From: Limnobaculum xujianqingii
Lineage (GTDB): Bacteria > Pseudomonadota > Gammaproteobacteria > Enterobacterales > Enterobacteriaceae
Length of the DNA stretch: 64,000 nucleotides
Direction of reading: 5' to 3'
Assembly: GCF_013394855.1 (NCBI RefSeq)
Contig: NZ_JABMLK010000001.1
Location: 2,747,501 to 2,811,500 of the forward strand
Part shown: piece by piece, positions 61,511-64,000 of the stretch
Numbering within the stretch: position 1 is the first letter of the stretch
Layout: every line of letters begins with the position of its first letter
Program-made: the position numbers and the translations under genes
Notes under the pieces: generated by a model
What the model was told of the DNA's origin: nothing
Seen by the model: the letters and a program-made list of their open reading frames with translations, nothing else
Database searches by the model: none

Positions 61511-63273
61511 GTGCGGCCATGACCGAACAATTAGTTGCTGTCGCCCATGCCGTACGCAAAGCCGGACATGGTGAACGGGGACAGATTTACGATAAAGCAT
61601 GTGTTGAGTTAGGGATATCCCGCGCGACATTGCTACGTAAGATTAAGGGAGTTGCCGTAATGGATAAACGTAAACGCCGTACTGACGCAGGAAAAACAGC
61701 CTTAACACGCGATGAAGCGGCTGTAATATCTGCCACATTGATGGAAGCAACACGTAAGAATGGTAAACGTCTCTATAGCATTGCTGATGCTGTAGAGACG
61801 CTTCGCGCTAACAATATGATCAACGCGGGACGAGTTAATGAAGAAAGTGGCGAATGGTCGCCATTATCTGAGTCGGCCATCATCCGGGCGCTACGCGGTT
61901 ATGGTCTACATCCAGATCAACTTAGCCAACCAGCTCCCGTTACTGAGCTTGCCAGCCTACACCCTAACCATGTTTGGGAAATAGATGCATCACTTTGCAC
62001 TTTGTATTACCTCAGCAACGGTCAGCGAGGCTTGCAAGTGATGGATAGTACAAAATTTTATAAGAACAAACCGAAGAATCTACAGCGTGTTTCCAGTGAT
62101 CGGGTGTGGAGCTATGAAATCACTGACCATGCCAGCGGTTGGATCTATGTGGAATATGTAATGGGGGCTGAAAGCGGAGAAAATCTTTGTTCAGTTTTAA
62201 TTAATGCCATACAGGAACGCGGCGGAGCCGATGTATTTCATGGTGTCCCCAAAATGCTGTATCTCGATCCCGGTTCTGCCAATACTGCGACTATGACCAA
62301 GAATTTATGTCGTTCTTTGGGGATTTCCGTCGAAGCTCATAAGGCTCATAACGCACGAGCTACCGGACAGGTAGAAAAGGCACGGGATATTATTGAGCGT
62401 AAATTTGAACCTGGTTTGAAATTCCAGCCTGTACACAACCTGGAAGAACTGAACGAGAAAGCGCGTCTGTGGAGACAGCATTTTAACGCAACGGCCATTC
62501 ATAGCCGCCATCGTAAAACCCGTAGTGAAGTATGGATGAGTATTACCGCAGAGCAATTAATTAAAGCTCCATCCATCGAAGTTTGTCGTGATTTAGCGAT
62601 ATCCGATCCAGAGAGCCGAAAGGTAACGCCTAAGTTAAGAGTACCATTCCGAGGGGTGGAATATGACGTATCCACGGTTCCTAAAGTGATGGTCGGTGAA
62701 AAACTGATGATTACCCGCAATCCATGGCGCTCTGATGCAGCCCAGGTAGTTTTAGTCGATGAAAATGGTCATGAATACTTTTACCAGGTCAGTGAGGTCA
62801 GTAAGAACGAATTGGGCTTTGCCGAAAGTGCCGCGATAATCGGTCAGAACTATAAGCGTCAGGCAGACACGCCAGCACAAATAGCGGTTAAAGAAATTGA
62901 GCAGTTGGTGACGGGTACCGATAACGAAGTTGATGCTACCGCAGCCCGAAAGGCTAAATCATTACCATTTGGGGGGCAGTTAGATCCCTATAAGCATATT
63001 ACTGAGTATGAGTTACCGTCATTTATGCCCCGCCGTGGTCAGGCATCAACGGTACGTTCTCCCCGTGTTGAATTGCACCTGTTAACACACGTGGAAGCGG
63101 CAAAAATACTGAAGTCCAACCTGCAAAACCACGGACTGGACTGGAAGCCTGACTATTTCCAGCACATTACCCAGCAATGGCCGGATGGTGTACCGGTGGA
63201 AGAGCTTCAGGCATTCGGCGATAAACTTTCTGGTAAATCAACCCCAGCTCTCCGGCTGGTTAATCAGCAGTAA
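61507..63273 (+). CDS. Mu-type DD(35)E transposase A
   Basis: 588 aa. An N-terminal DNA-binding region (GQIYDKACVELGISRATLLRKI helix-turn-helix), an rve integrase core with Asp160 (VWEIDAS), Asp254 (LYLDPGSANT) and Glu290 (GQVEKARDI), the last two separated by 35 residues, then the Mu-type C-terminal beta-barrel (VTPKLRVPFRGVEYDVS). Catalyses replicative transposition of the phage with the MuB-like ATPase encoded next. Confidence 0.94.
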   Translation: MSAAMTEQLVAVAHAVRKAGHGERGQIYDKACVELGISRATLLRKIKGVAVMDKRKRRTDAGKTALTRDEAAVISATLMEATRKNGKRLYSIADAVETLRANNMINAGRVNEESGEWSPLSESAIIRALRGYGLHPDQLSQPAPVTELASLHPNHVWEIDASLCTLYYLSNGQRGLQVMDSTKFYKNKPKNLQRVSSDRVWSYEITDHASGWIYVEYVMGAESGENLCSVLINAIQERGGADVFHGVPKMLYLDPGSANTATMTKNLCRSLGISVEAHKAHNARATGQVEKARDIIERKFEPGLKFQPVHNLEELNEKARLWRQHFNATAIHSRHRKTRSEVWMSITAEQLIKAPSIEVCRDLAISDPESRKVTPKLRVPFRGVEYDVSTVPKVMVGEKLMITRNPWRSDAAQVVLVDENGHEYFYQVSEVSKNELGFAESAAIIGQNYKRQADTPAQIAVKEIEQLVTGTDNEVDATAARKAKSLPFGGQLDPYKHITEYELPSFMPRRGQASTVRSPRVELHLLTHVEAAKILKSNLQNHGLDWKPDYFQHITQQWPDGVPVEELQAFGDKLSGKSTPALRLVNQQ

Positions 63274-63282
63274 GGAGCGGAT

Positions 63283-64000
63283 ATGTTGGTACTTAAGCAG
63301 CAGTTACAACAACACGGTATCGCGCAAAGCACAATGGCTCAGGCCGTTAGTGTGTCGGCGGCGGCCATTGCTCAACTGCTAAACCACAATCAATGGCCAA
63401 AGCACCATCAGGAGGAGCTTAAGCAGCGAATTATCGATTTTTTAACAGGTAAAGCGATTGATACGAAAGACTCGTTTAAAGCGGTACAGGAAGTCGCCAC
63501 TCCCTGTACCAGTACAGCATCCCAAACCAATAAGGACGACACTATGTTACTGGCAAAACAGGTATTAAATCCAGCCGCCAAGAAGCATTTCGGGTTATTT
63601 CGTGACCCGTTCGCTGATGACGTTATGCAAAACAGCCAGGATGTTTTTACTACCCCTGATATTCGCTATGTCCGTGAGGCTCTCTATCAGACTGCACGGC
63701 ACGGTGGTTTCATTGCGGTCATTGGTGAGTCTGGCGCAGGTAAAACGACTTTACGCCGAGACCTGACTGACCGGATTAACCGGGAGAACGCGCCCATCAT
63801 CATAATTGAGCCTTACATCATTGCTATGGAAGATAATGATGCCAAGGGTAAGACACTGAAGGCCAACAGTATTGCCGAAGCGATTATTCATACCATCGCC
63901 CCGCTGGAATCTGTTAAGCGCTCACAGGAAGCCCGTTTCCGTCAGTTGCACCGGTTACTTAAGGAGTCTGCCCGTGCGGGGTTCAATCATGTACTGGTGA
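63283..64000 (+). CDS. MuB-like AAA+ transposition ATPase (3' end outside window)
   Basis: 239 codons visible. A small N-terminal HTH (QQHGIAQSTMAQAVSVSAAAIAQLLN, ~7-35), then the AAA+ domain with Walker A GESGAGKTTLRRD at ~148 and preceding PDIRYVREALYQTARHGGFIAVIG. Matches MuB-type target-selection ATPases. AAGGAG 5 bases before the ATG. The reading frame is still open at the window end. Confidence 0.9.
   Translation, partial: MLVLKQQLQQHGIAQSTMAQAVSVSAAAIAQLLNHNQWPKHHQEELKQRIIDFLTGKAIDTKDSFKAVQEVATPCTSTASQTNKDDTMLLAKQVLNPAAKKHFGLFRDPFADDVMQNSQDVFTTPDIRYVREALYQTARHGGFIAVIGESGAGKTTLRRDLTDRINRENAPIIIIEPYIIAMEDNDAKGKTLKANSIAEAIIHTIAPLESVKRSQEARFRQLHRLLKESARAGFNHVLV

Overview
The window is chromosomal DNA of a gram-negative enteric bacterium (order Enterobacterales). 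The housekeeping proteins read almost like their E. coli counterparts (PrfC, RsmC, OTCase, RraB, RidA, TabA), and the gene order smp / yjjV-yjjU-(CsbD)-osmY-prfC / rimI-holD / rsmC and ridA / tabA / argI / rraB follows enteric synteny. Moderate G+C and the accessory content would fit a less-studied lineage such as Budviciaceae, but that placement is a guess. The window holds no rRNA, tRNA or CRISPR that I can recognise.

1-13,700: conserved core. It includes translation termination (prfC), 16S rRNA methylation (rsmC), S18 acetylation (rimI), a Pol III clamp-loader subunit (holD), arginine synthesis (argI with two ARG boxes), RNase E control (rraB), enamine deaminase (ridA) and envelope-stress BON proteins. 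The tabA-argI gap carries a GC-rich cascade of at least seven small hairpins that no gene explains.

13,700-31,210: a large Ter (tellurium/stress response) island in three transcription units. The first (+) is terY1-terX-terY2 // terY3-PP2C phosphatase-Ser/Thr kinase, a predicted metal-sensing and phospho-signalling arm. The second (-), converging on it, is terZ-like/terA/terB/terC/terD/terE, which encodes TerD-domain Ca-binding proteins, TerB and the TerC membrane protein. The third (+), divergent from the second, is ATP-grasp / PRTase-TRSP / HAD / PRTase-PELOTA / CitE-like lyase, the set previously proposed to make a nucleoside-like metabolite. pgpA, a MocR-type regulator and an orphan torD follow.

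About 34,250-64,000 (runs off the right edge): a transposable prophage with a BcepMu-like layout. A lysogeny/early switch near 60 kb separates rightward early genes (small HTH, IclR-like HTH, coiled-coil protein, DD(35)E transposase, MuB-like ATPase) from a long leftward late operon. That operon runs holin, transglycosylase, spanins, Mu-type terminase/portal/F/G/protease, a lambda-E/D-type capsid and decoration pair, and a Mu/P2-type contractile tail ending in fibre genes beside torD. Between the lysis genes and the repressor sit AT-rich cargo genes: an unknown 155-aa protein, an AbiJ/HEPN-type abortive-infection candidate, and a zinc-ribbon membrane protein. The N-terminus of the zinc-ribbon protein shares a 17-residue motif with the C-terminus of the adjacent repressor.
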